DNA of 64,000 nucleotides from JAUZRW01 sp964549915 (GTDB lineage Bacteria; Chloroflexota; Anaerolineae; Aggregatilineales; Phototrophicaceae): contig CAZJWX010000005.1 in the NCBI GenBank assembly GCA_964549915.1, positions 66,628 to 130,627 on the forward strand, given 5' to 3'. Position numbers and translations under genes: made by a program. Below the pieces are notes generated by a model that saw only the letters and a list, made by a program, of their open reading frames with translations, searched no databases and was not told the DNA's origin. Of this stretch, positions 1-7,833 are shown in pieces; positions within the stretch are counted from its first letter, which is position 1, and every line of letters starts with the position of its first letter.

Positions 1-318
1 GGTGGTGTAATCGTTATGGTCGATTCCGTGCTCTTCCACATCCAATCCGGTAAAGATGGAAGCATGGGCAGGGACGGTCACGGGTGGATAGACCGTCTGT
101 GCATCCCAGTCCACCGCGCCGGAATCCGCCAGCGAGAGCAGCACTGGCGCTGCAATCTGCTGCACGGCATCCGGGCGCACCCCATCCATCGAGATCACCA
201 GCACATGGGTGATGCCGTTCTGTGGCTGCGGTTTTTCGTCGATGGCAATGATGGGAGCGATGGAGAGGCTGGGAACAATCCATAGGAACCAGAGCAGCAG
301 GGACAGCCAGCGTCGCAC
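1..318 (-). CDS. Type I phosphodiesterase / alkaline phosphatase superfamily protein, 5' part only
   Basis: Only the first 106 codons are present; the gene runs off the left edge. It opens with GTG preceded by AGGAGG at six bases. Residues 1-20 form a signal peptide or membrane anchor (RRWLSLLLWFLWIV). Then comes an alkaline-phosphatase-fold core: SMDGVRPD, whose Asp is the usual first metal ligand, and VTVPAHASIFTG, where the Thr is the usual nucleophile of nucleotide pyrophosphatase/phosphodiesterase enzymes. The family hydrolyses phosphodiesters or transfers phosphoglycerol groups outside the membrane. It is the most downstream visible member of a minus-strand glycan cluster, so a role in envelope polymer modification or turnover is an inference. 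The substrate cannot be told from this fragment. Confidence 0.75.
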   Translation of the reverse strand, partial: MRRWLSLLLWFLWIVPSLSIAPIIAIDEKPQPQNGITHVLVISMDGVRPDAVQQIAAPVLLSLADSGAVDWDAQTVYPPVTVPAHASIFTGLDVEEHGIDHNDYTT

Positions 319-397
319 GACACGCCTCCTTGATGGGTCGTCGGTTGCAGGATGCCCAGACTATACCACGCAGCCGATGATCCACGCACGTTGATTT

Positions 398-2206
398 TCA
401 TTTTTCCCTACGCAGCAGCACCAGAATGACGAACAAGGGCAAACGCAGCATACGGCGTATACGCCAGGGCTGCTTGTACAGGCGGTAGAGCCACTCCAGG
501 CCGTACCGTCGCATCCACTGCGGCGCACGGGGAACCCGCCCCGCGACGAAATCCAGCGAACCGCCAACACCCATCGCCATGCGCACCTGCAGGCGTGGCA
601 GATTACGCGCAATCCACTTATCTTGGCGCGGCGCACCATAGGCCACCAGCAGCACATCCGGCTGCACGGCATTGATACGCTCGACGATGGCATCTTCTTC
701 TTCCGGTGCCGGGCTGCCTGCGTAGGTTCCGGCGATTTGTAGGCCAGGGAAGGTCGTTTGTAGGATGCGTGCGGCGTCTTCGGCCACGCCTTCCGCCGCC
801 CCCAGCAGATAGAGGCTCCAACCGTGCGCTGCCGCCGCCTCAGAAAGTGCCAGAATGCCGTCACTGCCCGTGACGCGCTCCACCAGCGGCGTCTTCAGGT
901 AGCGTGCCGCCAGCATCAAGCCGACCCCATCTGGCAGGCACAAATCTGCACGCCGCAGAATATTGGCGAAATTGACATCATTCTGCGCGATCATCATGAA
1001 TTCCGGGTTGGTCGTGCAGACGTGATACGTCCGATCCCGACGCTGCACCCAGTCCCCCACCAGCGCCAGCCATTCATCGTAGGTGATGCGATCAACAGGC
1101 ATACCGAGAATCTGCACGCGATTCTGCCAATCTCGTTCGGGCAGGCGCGGTTGGCGGGGGGCGCGTCGCTCGCCGAGCAGGGCAGCGGCGGCCTGTAGGA
1201 CTTGCTCTGGCGTGACCATGCGCATACAGGTGCGCGCAGGGCAGCCTTCGCGCAGGCCGACCCCATGCCCGACGTAGCTGCACGGGCTGCATTCCGGGGC
1301 GCTGCGCAGAATCAGCACCTTGCCCCTGGGCGACCAGGGGCCATAGGCTTCGTGGTTGCTGGGGCCGAAGATGGCGATCATCGGCGTGCGTACGGCGGCG
1401 GCGAGGTGCATCACGCCGCTATCTGCGCCGATGTAGAGGTCAGCAGAACGAATCACGTCCGCGAGCTGGGTCAGGCTGGTTTGCCCGCTGAGGTTATAGG
1501 CCGAATGCTGCATCAGGGCTTCGACTTCATCGGCGTTATCGTTGGGCGTGCCCACCAGCACGACCTCCGCACCACGCTGCTCCACCAGGGCATCTGCCAC
1601 CTTTGCGAAGTTCTCCGGCTCCCAGCGCCGCGCCAGACTGTATCCCCCGCTCCCAGCATGGATCACCACCCGCAGGCCCATGCTCACCGGAAGCGGCAGC
1701 ACACCGTCATCGAAGGCGACCCGCGCTCGCTGTGGGGATGAATCTGCCCCCAGCAAGCCCACCAGATCGAGCCAGTACTGCGCCTGATGTCGGGTGCCGA
1801 AGCCTTCGTCTGGCACGCGATCCGTCAGGAACCAGCCATTGCCGTTATCCAGCCCCACGACTCGCTTCGCCCCGCTGGCTTTGGCGATCAACCAGAACTT
1901 GATCGTACCGAGTTTGAGCGTGAAGTGATGAAAAAAGACGACGGTGTCATACGCCCCGCGCCGCAGCTTCCAGATTTCCGCGAAGTTCGAGGGGAAGAGC
2001 AGGGCGCAGGAACTGTTGAAGAGGCGCTTGTCGAAGGAGACGACTTCATCCACCGCACCCGACTCGAGCACGGGGGCGGCGTGGGCAGCCGTCAGCAGCG
2101 CCAGGTGCGCCTGGGGCAGCGCCTCGCGCAGGGCAGTGATGGCGGGCGTGGTCAGAATCAGATCGCCGATGTCACCCAATTGTACGAGCAGAATGCGTTG
2201 GGGCAT
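398..2206 (-). CDS. Bifunctional glycosyltransferase: GT9 (heptosyltransferase-like) fused to WecG/TagA/CpsF (GT26)
   Basis: About 602 residues with two complete transferase domains. The first 330 residues are GT9-like: RILLVQLGDIGDLILTTPA at the start and later GADSGVMHLAAA and IFGPSNHEAYGPW, typical of ADP-heptose-type transferases. From about residue 355 the protein is a WecG/TagA/CpsF domain: CTTNPEFMMIAQND, LPDGVGL, VERVTGSDG, YLLGAAEGVAEDAA and VGGSLDFVAGRVPRAP. GT26 enzymes add N-acetylmannosamine or a related sugar to lipid-linked acceptors. The fusion suggests two successive steps on one envelope polymer. The start at 2206 is chosen because GT9 proteins normally begin just before this motif; an ATG at 2254 is also possible and neither has a good ribosome-binding site. 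Confidence 0.88.
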   Translation of the reverse strand: MPQRILLVQLGDIGDLILTTPAITALREALPQAHLALLTAAHAAPVLESGAVDEVVSFDKRLFNSSCALLFPSNFAEIWKLRRGAYDTVVFFHHFTLKLGTIKFWLIAKASGAKRVVGLDNGNGWFLTDRVPDEGFGTRHQAQYWLDLVGLLGADSSPQRARVAFDDGVLPLPVSMGLRVVIHAGSGGYSLARRWEPENFAKVADALVEQRGAEVVLVGTPNDNADEVEALMQHSAYNLSGQTSLTQLADVIRSADLYIGADSGVMHLAAAVRTPMIAIFGPSNHEAYGPWSPRGKVLILRSAPECSPCSYVGHGVGLREGCPARTCMRMVTPEQVLQAAAALLGERRAPRQPRLPERDWQNRVQILGMPVDRITYDEWLALVGDWVQRRDRTYHVCTTNPEFMMIAQNDVNFANILRRADLCLPDGVGLMLAARYLKTPLVERVTGSDGILALSEAAAAHGWSLYLLGAAEGVAEDAARILQTTFPGLQIAGTYAGSPAPEEEDAIVERINAVQPDVLLVAYGAPRQDKWIARNLPRLQVRMAMGVGGSLDFVAGRVPRAPQWMRRYGLEWLYRLYKQPWRIRRMLRLPLFVILVLLRREK

Positions 2207-2343
2207 TCGGTTTTTGTTTCCGGGTAGCGATTTGGCTTGTTCGTGTGTCAGCATGTTCGCGCTTTAGCAGGAGAGCCTGCCAATAGGCTGAAATGCTATC
2301 GACCGAGAATGATAACCCTCTGCGAGCCGATTTCACAGCCCGG

Positions 2344-3504
2344 TCATGTTTCGGGTTCGGGCGGAGGGGGTGGTGAGGCTGGCGCAGTAACGTAGGGCAT
2401 GGCGGCGGCTTCTTCCAGGGCATCCAGCGCTTGCTTTGCGGCGTTGGGCCAGGTGAAGCGCTTGGCCTGCACCAATCCCTTGACGCTCAATTTGCGCCGC
2501 AGCAGTTCGTTCTCGGTCATCAAGTCCATCGCCGCCGCAATCTCTTTGACTTCCAGCGGATCAACCAGCATACCCGCTTCGCCGACGAGTTCGGGGAGGC
2601 TGGAGGTGTTGCTGGCGATGACGGGCGTGCCGACTTGCATGGCTTCCACCGCCGGGAAGCCGAAGCCCTCATAGAGCGAGGGGAAGACCAGGGCGACCGC
2701 ATGCCGAATCAGCGCCGCTTTGTAAACTTCATCCACGTACCCGGTCACGTAGACATCTTCTGCGCCGTTCACCCAGGTTTCATCGAAGAGCCAGCCCGGC
2801 TTGCCCGCGAAGACCAGCCCCACTTCTTTATCCGGGTTGGCGTTCCGCCACATCTTGAAGGCTTCCACAATGCGCTCGATGTTCTTGCGCGGTTGCAGGG
2901 TGCCGATGAACAGGAAGTAGCGGTAGGGGATGCCGTACCGTTCGAAGAGATCGAAGGCCCTGCCGCGTTCGGGTGCATCCACGCCGGGGTAAACCACGCG
3001 GATCTTCTCCGGCGGTGTCTCGTAGAAGTAGCTCAGGTCGTTCGCAGTCGCCTGACTATCCGCCAGTACCAGGGCGGCGCGGTTCGCACTGTGGAAGGTC
3101 GCCCAATCCAGGTAGCGCCGCTGCCCATCTTCATGGGCTTCCGGGAAGTATTTGTAGCCCAGGTCGTGCACGGTCACCACTGCTCGACCGGGGAAGGCCA
3201 GTGGCAGCGTATGCGCGGGTACGAAGGTCACATCCGGACGATCCTGCCAGAGCGCCGTCGAGAGCCGCAAGTGAGTCCACATGCGTGCGAAGGGGATCAC
3301 GCGGTGGTGTACGGAATCCGACTGCGGGAAGAGGTCGTCTTCGGGTTCATCGCGGAAGTAGAGGGTCAGCGAATGTGGAAATTCGCGCTCTTCGTTCAAT
3401 TGGATGATGTGACGGATCAGTTGCAGCGAATAGCGCTCCGTTCCAGTGGATTTCGCGACGGTGGAGCGGCTGGCGTCGATTCCAATATGTAGTGAACGGC
3501 TCAT
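2344..3504 (-). CDS. Glycosyltransferase family 4 (GT-B, WbaZ/mannosyltransferase type)
   Basis: 386 residues. The N-terminal half carries HIGIDASRSTVAKSTGTERY, an acceptor-side motif of GT4 enzymes that act on surface polysaccharides. The C-terminal half has FLFIGTLQPRKNIERIVEAF and the donor-binding stretch FPSLYEGFGFPAVEAMQVGTPV, which contains the EX7E pattern. It should transfer a nucleotide-activated sugar in the cytoplasm to a lipid-linked glycan. The start has AGAGGG five bases upstream, and that site overlaps the stop of the upstream membrane-protein gene, so the two genes are probably translated from one message. The C-terminus is a Pro-rich tail (PASPPPPPEPE). Confidence 0.9.
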   Translation of the reverse strand: MSRSLHIGIDASRSTVAKSTGTERYSLQLIRHIIQLNEEREFPHSLTLYFRDEPEDDLFPQSDSVHHRVIPFARMWTHLRLSTALWQDRPDVTFVPAHTLPLAFPGRAVVTVHDLGYKYFPEAHEDGQRRYLDWATFHSANRAALVLADSQATANDLSYFYETPPEKIRVVYPGVDAPERGRAFDLFERYGIPYRYFLFIGTLQPRKNIERIVEAFKMWRNANPDKEVGLVFAGKPGWLFDETWVNGAEDVYVTGYVDEVYKAALIRHAVALVFPSLYEGFGFPAVEAMQVGTPVIASNTSSLPELVGEAGMLVDPLEVKEIAAAMDLMTENELLRRKLSVKGLVQAKRFTWPNAAKQALDALEEAAAMPYVTAPASPPPPPEPET

Positions 3505-3510
3505 AACCCT

Positions 3511-4329
3511 CTAGTTCCGTCGGCGGCGCAGCACAGGCGCGATCAATAATACAATCCCAATCACCAGAGCCACAGGCCAGCCCTGTGCGATCATCGGCTC
3601 CCAATCCGGCACCAATTGATTCACCAGCAGACTGACGACACCCGCTGCGATCAGTGCGGCTCCCGGCAAGCTGGCACTGCGCTCACCCGGCATCGCCAAT
3701 GCGCCCAGGAAAAGCGCCAGCCCCGGTGCAATCAGCAGGGGAGGCCAGCCCGTCGCCCACGCAGGAGGTGTCGGCTGCCCTATGAGAAACAAGGCTCCCG
3801 CGAAGAGGGAAAGCAGCAGCCCCACGAAGAGGCTTCCGGGTGCGCGGCTGGAAAACCAGCGGCTCAGCAGCATGATCCCCAGGCTTAGCAGCACACCTGC
3901 GAGGAGAAGCGGCGGTGCAGGCAGGGCACTGTCCGTCGTCAGCAGGAAGATCAACACCGCGCCCGCGCCCATCAAGAGGAACGCCGGGACTACCGAGGCG
4001 GCTTGCCCGCGCAAGAGGTGATCCGTCGGCAGCGGAGCAGGTTGGGCAGGCATCGCTGCGGCGGCTGCTTCAGGTTCGTGCTCGGCGTCTGCTGCGTGGC
4101 GTTCTTCGATAGCGCCTTCCGCTTCGGTTTCCGCGAGTCGCCTGTCCTCTTCTTCCTGCTCTTCCTGTTTCTGCTCTTCCTGCGTCAGGGTATGCAGGGA
4201 AGCCACCGCCGCCAGCGCACCTTCTACGTCAATCTCGTCGCTGACGGGCGCGATGTCCGCGTCAGAGGGCGCATTGCCCTCCGGCTGAGGATCGTCCGGC
4301 CGCGTGGGTTGTTCATCATGGTCATTCAT
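3511..4329 (-). CDS. Membrane protein with acidic N-terminal tail, unknown function
   Basis: About 272 residues. Residues 1-110 are highly charged and low in complexity (runs of Glu and Gln, EEQKQEEQEEEDRR), probably a disordered cytoplasmic tail. Residues 125-270 hold five or six hydrophobic helices, beginning ASVVPAFLLMGAGAVLIFLL, and the protein ends in a basic RRRRN tail. No enzyme motif is visible. It is the first gene of the minus-strand glycan run, six bases before the GT4 gene, so it may be a membrane component of the same pathway (inference). ATG at 4329 is chosen. A GTG at 4359 sits directly after a TATAAT box and would require leaderless translation. Confidence 0.65.
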   Translation of the reverse strand: MNDHDEQPTRPDDPQPEGNAPSDADIAPVSDEIDVEGALAAVASLHTLTQEEQKQEEQEEEDRRLAETEAEGAIEERHAADAEHEPEAAAAAMPAQPAPLPTDHLLRGQAASVVPAFLLMGAGAVLIFLLTTDSALPAPPLLLAGVLLSLGIMLLSRWFSSRAPGSLFVGLLLSLFAGALFLIGQPTPPAWATGWPPLLIAPGLALFLGALAMPGERSASLPGAALIAAGVVSLLVNQLVPDWEPMIAQGWPVALVIGIVLLIAPVLRRRRN

Positions 4330-4365
4330 GGCTTTGTCTGTGTCCCAGTCCTGCGTCACGGGAGC

Positions 4366-4371
4366 ATTATA
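4366..4371 (-). promoter_or_regulatory. Candidate -10 box for the glycan cluster
   Basis: A perfect TATAAT on the minus strand lies 37 bases upstream of the chosen ATG of the membrane-protein gene and six bases upstream of an in-frame GTG. No convincing -35 hexamer was found. Confidence 0.4.
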
Positions 4372-4490
4372 GTCGCATTTGCTCAGCTATGCTGAACCCA
4401 GCCTGATGACACGATAGTACCATGCTCCCATTTGGATTGACAACGACCCCGAAAATCGGGCGCAGGAATGTGCGGCGAAATGCCAATGCA

Positions 4491-4513
4491 TGTGGTATAG
4501 TCATCATACCACA
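4491..4513 (+). promoter_or_regulatory. Palindromic operator overlapping a -10 box
   Basis: A perfect inverted repeat, TGTGGTAT-N7-ATACCACA, contains a TATAGT -10-like hexamer and lies 22 bases before the ATG of the small monooxygenase gene. A repressor bound here would block the promoter. The same half-site recurs at 20651-20701. Confidence 0.55.
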
Positions 4514-4535
4514 AGATTAACATTAGGAGTTGCGA

Positions 4536-4844
4536 ATGATTGTTCATGTTGTGACAATGCCTGTTCAACCCGACCGCAAAGACGAATTCATCGCTTTCAT
4601 CAAGCCGCTGGTGGAAGCATCCCGCGAAGAAGCTGGCGTGAATCTCTACAACTATCATTGGAAGGCCGATGATGCCAATGCTTTTGTGCTGGTAGAAGAG
4701 TACGCCAGCCAGGAAGCGCTGGATGCACACGGTGAGGAAGCCCACACGAAGAAACTCCTCGCCGAAATGCCAGAGTATCTGACGGGGCCACTGGAACTGC
4801 GCCGCTATGATGTCAGCCGGCGTGATATCCAGAGCGTCGGTTGA
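4536..4844 (+). CDS. Antibiotic biosynthesis monooxygenase (ABM) domain protein
   Basis: 102 residues, the full length of a single ABM ferredoxin-like domain. MIVHVVTMPVQPDRKDEFI, NLYNYHWKADDANAFVLVEEYAS and the C-terminal LAEMPEYLTGPLELRRYDV match the YgiN/HmoB-like layout. Family members act as dimers on quinols, haem or polyketides, and the substrate here is unknown. The ATG has AGGAG six bases upstream. A TTG two codons earlier is less likely because it sits on top of that site. The gene stands alone behind a palindromic promoter, which suggests it is induced by a small-molecule-responsive repressor. Confidence 0.82.
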   Translation: MIVHVVTMPVQPDRKDEFIAFIKPLVEASREEAGVNLYNYHWKADDANAFVLVEEYASQEALDAHGEEAHTKKLLAEMPEYLTGPLELRRYDVSRRDIQSVG

Positions 4845-5193
4845 TGTTCGCCTGGGCGACGCCCCCAGGAGTCGCCCACATCAGTACCGTGCCGTGCCGA
4901 CACTCCTAACATTCCTTTATTACGACCTTAACAAAAATTTCATCGCTTGCGTGTAGCGTTTCCAAATCACAAACGAATTGTGAACTGTTGTTGCGCATAT
5001 TGCTGTGGTTGATGATGCACCGTTCCAACACATGAGGGCGTTTCTTTCACACACCGTCGTTGTTTTCACCGCCAACACCCACACGCCCGCTCTGGTCACC
5101 AGATTTCGGGAAACAACCGTCTCAATCCAGGCAGCGGCGTAACTTCAGGTATAGTGAAAGAACCCATCCGCAAGCAGAGCTTTAGGACACAGT
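4845..5193. other. Intergenic region between the ABM gene and surE
   Basis: About 350 bases without a supportable gene. Just after the ABM stop a GGGCGAC/GTCGCCC hairpin (4854-4877) may act as a terminator but has no T-tract. TATAGT at 5150-5155 is a candidate -10 box for surE. The middle is relatively AT-rich with nothing recognisable. Confidence 0.4.
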
Positions 5194-6036
5194 ATGGACA
5201 CGCCGCGCCCCTTACTCCTCTTCACGAATGATGATGGCATCGAGTCGCCGGGTCTCTGGGCAGTGGTCTCCGCCTTTGCCGGCCTCGGGGATTTGCTGGT
5301 GGTCGCCCCGCGCGAGCAGCAGTCCGGTATGGCACGCAGTATGCCAACGTACAGCCGGGGCAAGATTTACCCCTACCAGATGGATACGCCGATTGAGAAT
5401 TGCCTGGCCTACGCAGTGGACGGCACGCCTGCCCAGGCAGTGCAGCACGGCGTCCTGGAACTGGCGAACCGCAAACCCGCACTGGCGATTTCCGGCATCA
5501 ACTATGGTGATAACACGGGCAACGGTGTCACCATTTCGGGGACGGTGGGTGCGGCATTGGAAGCCGCCAGCCTGGGCATTCAGGCGATTGCCGTCAGCCA
5601 GCAGACTCCCTTTGACCTGCACCTGACCTATTCGAACGGTGTGGATTTCAGCGCGGCGGCGGAAATCACCCGGCGCTTTGGCGAATGGCTGGTCGTGCAT
5701 CAGGCACTCCCGGATGATGTCGATGTGCTCAAGATTGACGTTCCCTGGGAAGCCACCCCGGATACGGAATGGCGTATGACACGAGTCAGCCGCCGCCGCG
5801 TCTACTGGCCGACGCGCCCGGAACGCGCCAGCCTGCACGCCGATGGCAAACTCGGCTACGAATACAAGGCCGATCCGTCCAAGGCAGAACCAGATAGCGA
5901 TGTCTACGCGCTGATGCATGATGGGGTGGTCTCCGTCACGCCGATGAGCCTGGATCTGTCCTCGCGCACGGATCTCTTCCGCCTGCGCCAGATCATTGAA
6001 GGCGAGCGCGTGTATGGTTCCGCCGGGGCGGACTGA
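5194..6036 (+). CDS. surE: 5'/3'-nucleotidase SurE
   Basis: 280 residues, a normal SurE length. SurE removes phosphate from 5'- and 3'-nucleoside monophosphates in the cytoplasm using a divalent metal. The metal-binding start LLFTNDDGIESPGL is intact, as are SGMARS and SGINYGDNTGNGVTISGTVGAALEA, which supply the remaining Asp, Ser and Asn ligands. The C-terminus (VSVTPMSLDLSSRTDLFRL) is also typical. It appears to be a single-gene unit: a -10-like TATAGT lies upstream and a rho-independent terminator directly follows. Confidence 0.95.
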   Translation: MDTPRPLLLFTNDDGIESPGLWAVVSAFAGLGDLLVVAPREQQSGMARSMPTYSRGKIYPYQMDTPIENCLAYAVDGTPAQAVQHGVLELANRKPALAISGINYGDNTGNGVTISGTVGAALEAASLGIQAIAVSQQTPFDLHLTYSNGVDFSAAAEITRRFGEWLVVHQALPDDVDVLKIDVPWEATPDTEWRMTRVSRRRVYWPTRPERASLHADGKLGYEYKADPSKAEPDSDVYALMHDGVVSVTPMSLDLSSRTDLFRLRQIIEGERVYGSAGAD

Positions 6037-6068
6037 ATAGGTCAACTGGCCTATAAGATCCTCCAACG

Positions 6069-6094
6069 AAAGGTCGCTTTTTGCGGCCTTTTTT
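6069..6094 (+). terminator. Rho-independent terminator after surE
   Basis: Stem AAAGGTCGC / GCGGCCTTT with a TTTTT loop and a following T-tract, 33 bases after the surE stop. Confidence 0.85.
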
Positions 6095-6158
6095 GCGTTT
6101 TTGGGGCAGTTGCGCCTGATTGTGAGGAATGTCTGAGGAGATTATGAGAGATGCGTGT

Positions 6159-6164
6159 TATAAT
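6159..6164 (+). promoter_or_regulatory. Candidate -10 box for the PAS kinase
   Basis: A perfect TATAAT lies 33 bases upstream of the kinase ATG and downstream of the surE terminator, so the kinase has its own promoter. Confidence 0.45.
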
Positions 6165-6196
6165 GTCGCTGAAAGCAGTACAAGCGGAGGCCAACA

Positions 6197-7777
6197 ATGT
6201 TGATTTCGTCCAAGAAGAAGCAGAGCGCGAGTGCAGCCCAGCAGGAGGCGAATCACTTTGTTCAATCCGCCCTGGATGCACTCGCCGCCCACGTCGCCAT
6301 CCTCGATGAATCTGGCGAGATCATCGGCGTGAACAAAGCCTGGCGCAATTTTGCAGAGGCCAATGGCTTCAAAGACGCGCACTATGGCATCGGCACGAAT
6401 TATTTACGAGTATGCGATACCTCGGCGCAGCGTAATTCCCAGGATGCCCCCCAGGTCGCGACTGGCATCCGGGACATCCTCAAAGGTCGCGAGCAAGAAT
6501 TCCAGCTTGAATACCCCTGCCACAGCCCGACGGAAAAGCGCTGGTTCGTCGTGCGCGTGAGCCGTTTCGAGTGGTATGACGATGTGCGGCTGATTGTCGC
6601 ACACCAGAACGTGACCGACCTCAAGTCAGCGCAGATCGAACTGGCGGAGAGCAAACACCGCATTCAAGCCATTCTCGATAATGTGAATAATGGTATCCTC
6701 ACCCTGAACCCAAGGGGCATCATCGAAATCGCCAATCCTGCCGCTGCGCGTATCTTCGGCTACACCATCGAAGAGCTGGTCGGCACGCACCTGAGCAGCA
6801 TCATCGATGAACCCTTCGAGAGCATGAAATCCCTCAAGCGCCTCAACGGGGAGCACGGGCACGAGATCACCGGTTGCCGCAAGGATGGCAGCGCATTCCC
6901 GATGTATTTTTCCCTCAACGAACTGCGACTCAACAACAGTGGCAGCCTCTACACCTGCATCGTCCAGGACTTGACCTATCGCAAGCGTATGGAAGCCGAG
7001 ATCATTGAGCGCGAGCGCGTACAGGTGGCGCTGGAAAAAGAGCGTGAGCTGCGCGAATTGAAAGATCGCTTTCTTTCGATGATGGGGCATGAACTGAACA
7101 CGCCGCTGACGAGCATCAGCCTCTCCTACGACATGATCAAGAAGTACGGCGATATTTCCACGAAGGAAGAGAACGATCAGGCGCTGGACAACATTCAGCA
7201 GCAGGTGCAGCACCTGCGCTCCATGGTTCAGGATGTGATGACCTTCAGCCGTTCGGAGAGCAACGGTTTCAGCATCGAGCCGGAAGCAACCGACCTGATC
7301 ACCTACTGCCGCGATGTGGTGGAAGAATTTCAGTTCACCTACCACAAGACGCATCGGGTCGAATTTGAGTGTGATGAGCGCGATATTCGCGCAGAAATCG
7401 ACCGACGGCTGCTGCGGCGGGTCTTCACCAATTTGCTGAGCAATGCCATCAAGTATTCGCCAGAGGGGGGCAGCGTGAGCTTCCGGCTGGGGCTGGATGA
7501 CGCGCGGCGCAACGCCTACATCGAAGTCCAGGACTCCGGCATCGGCATCCCGGAAGAAGACCGACCGCGCCTCTTCGAACCGTTCCACCGCGCCGGCAAT
7601 GTCGATTCGCTGCCGGGGACGGGGCTGGGGCTGCCCATCGCCAAGCAGACGGTGGAATTACACAACGGCGAAATCGGCTTCGAGACCGAAATCGGTACCG
7701 GGACGACCTTCTACATCGCCCTGCCGCTGCGCCAGCCGCGCCCGACGGACGATGAACGCGGAGACTTGCTGAAATGA
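6197..7777 (+). CDS. PAS-domain sensor histidine kinase, orphan
   Basis: 526 residues with no membrane segment, so a soluble cytoplasmic sensor. Two PAS domains lie at roughly residues 20-145 and 155-265 (second: ILDNVNNGILTLNPRGIIEIANPAA), followed by a coiled linker rich in Glu and Arg. The HisKA box is FLSMMGHELNTPLTSI with the phosphoacceptor His at 298. The HATPase domain has RVFTNLLSNAIKYSPEGG, VQDSGIGIPEEDRPRLFEPF and GTGLGLPIAKQTVELHNG. GGAGG lies seven bases before the ATG. No response regulator is adjacent, so its partner must be elsewhere and the signal is unknown. Confidence 0.9.
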   Translation: MLISSKKKQSASAAQQEANHFVQSALDALAAHVAILDESGEIIGVNKAWRNFAEANGFKDAHYGIGTNYLRVCDTSAQRNSQDAPQVATGIRDILKGREQEFQLEYPCHSPTEKRWFVVRVSRFEWYDDVRLIVAHQNVTDLKSAQIELAESKHRIQAILDNVNNGILTLNPRGIIEIANPAAARIFGYTIEELVGTHLSSIIDEPFESMKSLKRLNGEHGHEITGCRKDGSAFPMYFSLNELRLNNSGSLYTCIVQDLTYRKRMEAEIIERERVQVALEKERELRELKDRFLSMMGHELNTPLTSISLSYDMIKKYGDISTKEENDQALDNIQQQVQHLRSMVQDVMTFSRSESNGFSIEPEATDLITYCRDVVEEFQFTYHKTHRVEFECDERDIRAEIDRRLLRRVFTNLLSNAIKYSPEGGSVSFRLGLDDARRNAYIEVQDSGIGIPEEDRPRLFEPFHRAGNVDSLPGTGLGLPIAKQTVELHNGEIGFETEIGTGTTFYIALPLRQPRPTDDERGDLLK

Positions 7778-7782
7778 GCCGT

Positions 7783-7807
7783 GCAGGGGGCGGCATCGCG
7801 CCCCTGC
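7783..7807. terminator. GC-rich hairpin between convergent genes
   Basis: GCAGGGG pairs with CCCCTGC across a GC-rich loop, in the 56-base gap between the kinase (plus) and the CpaF ATPase (minus). It may serve both strands but has no T-tract. Confidence 0.4.
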
Positions 7808-7833
7808 GATTGCGCTCCTGCGCATGACGGCGC

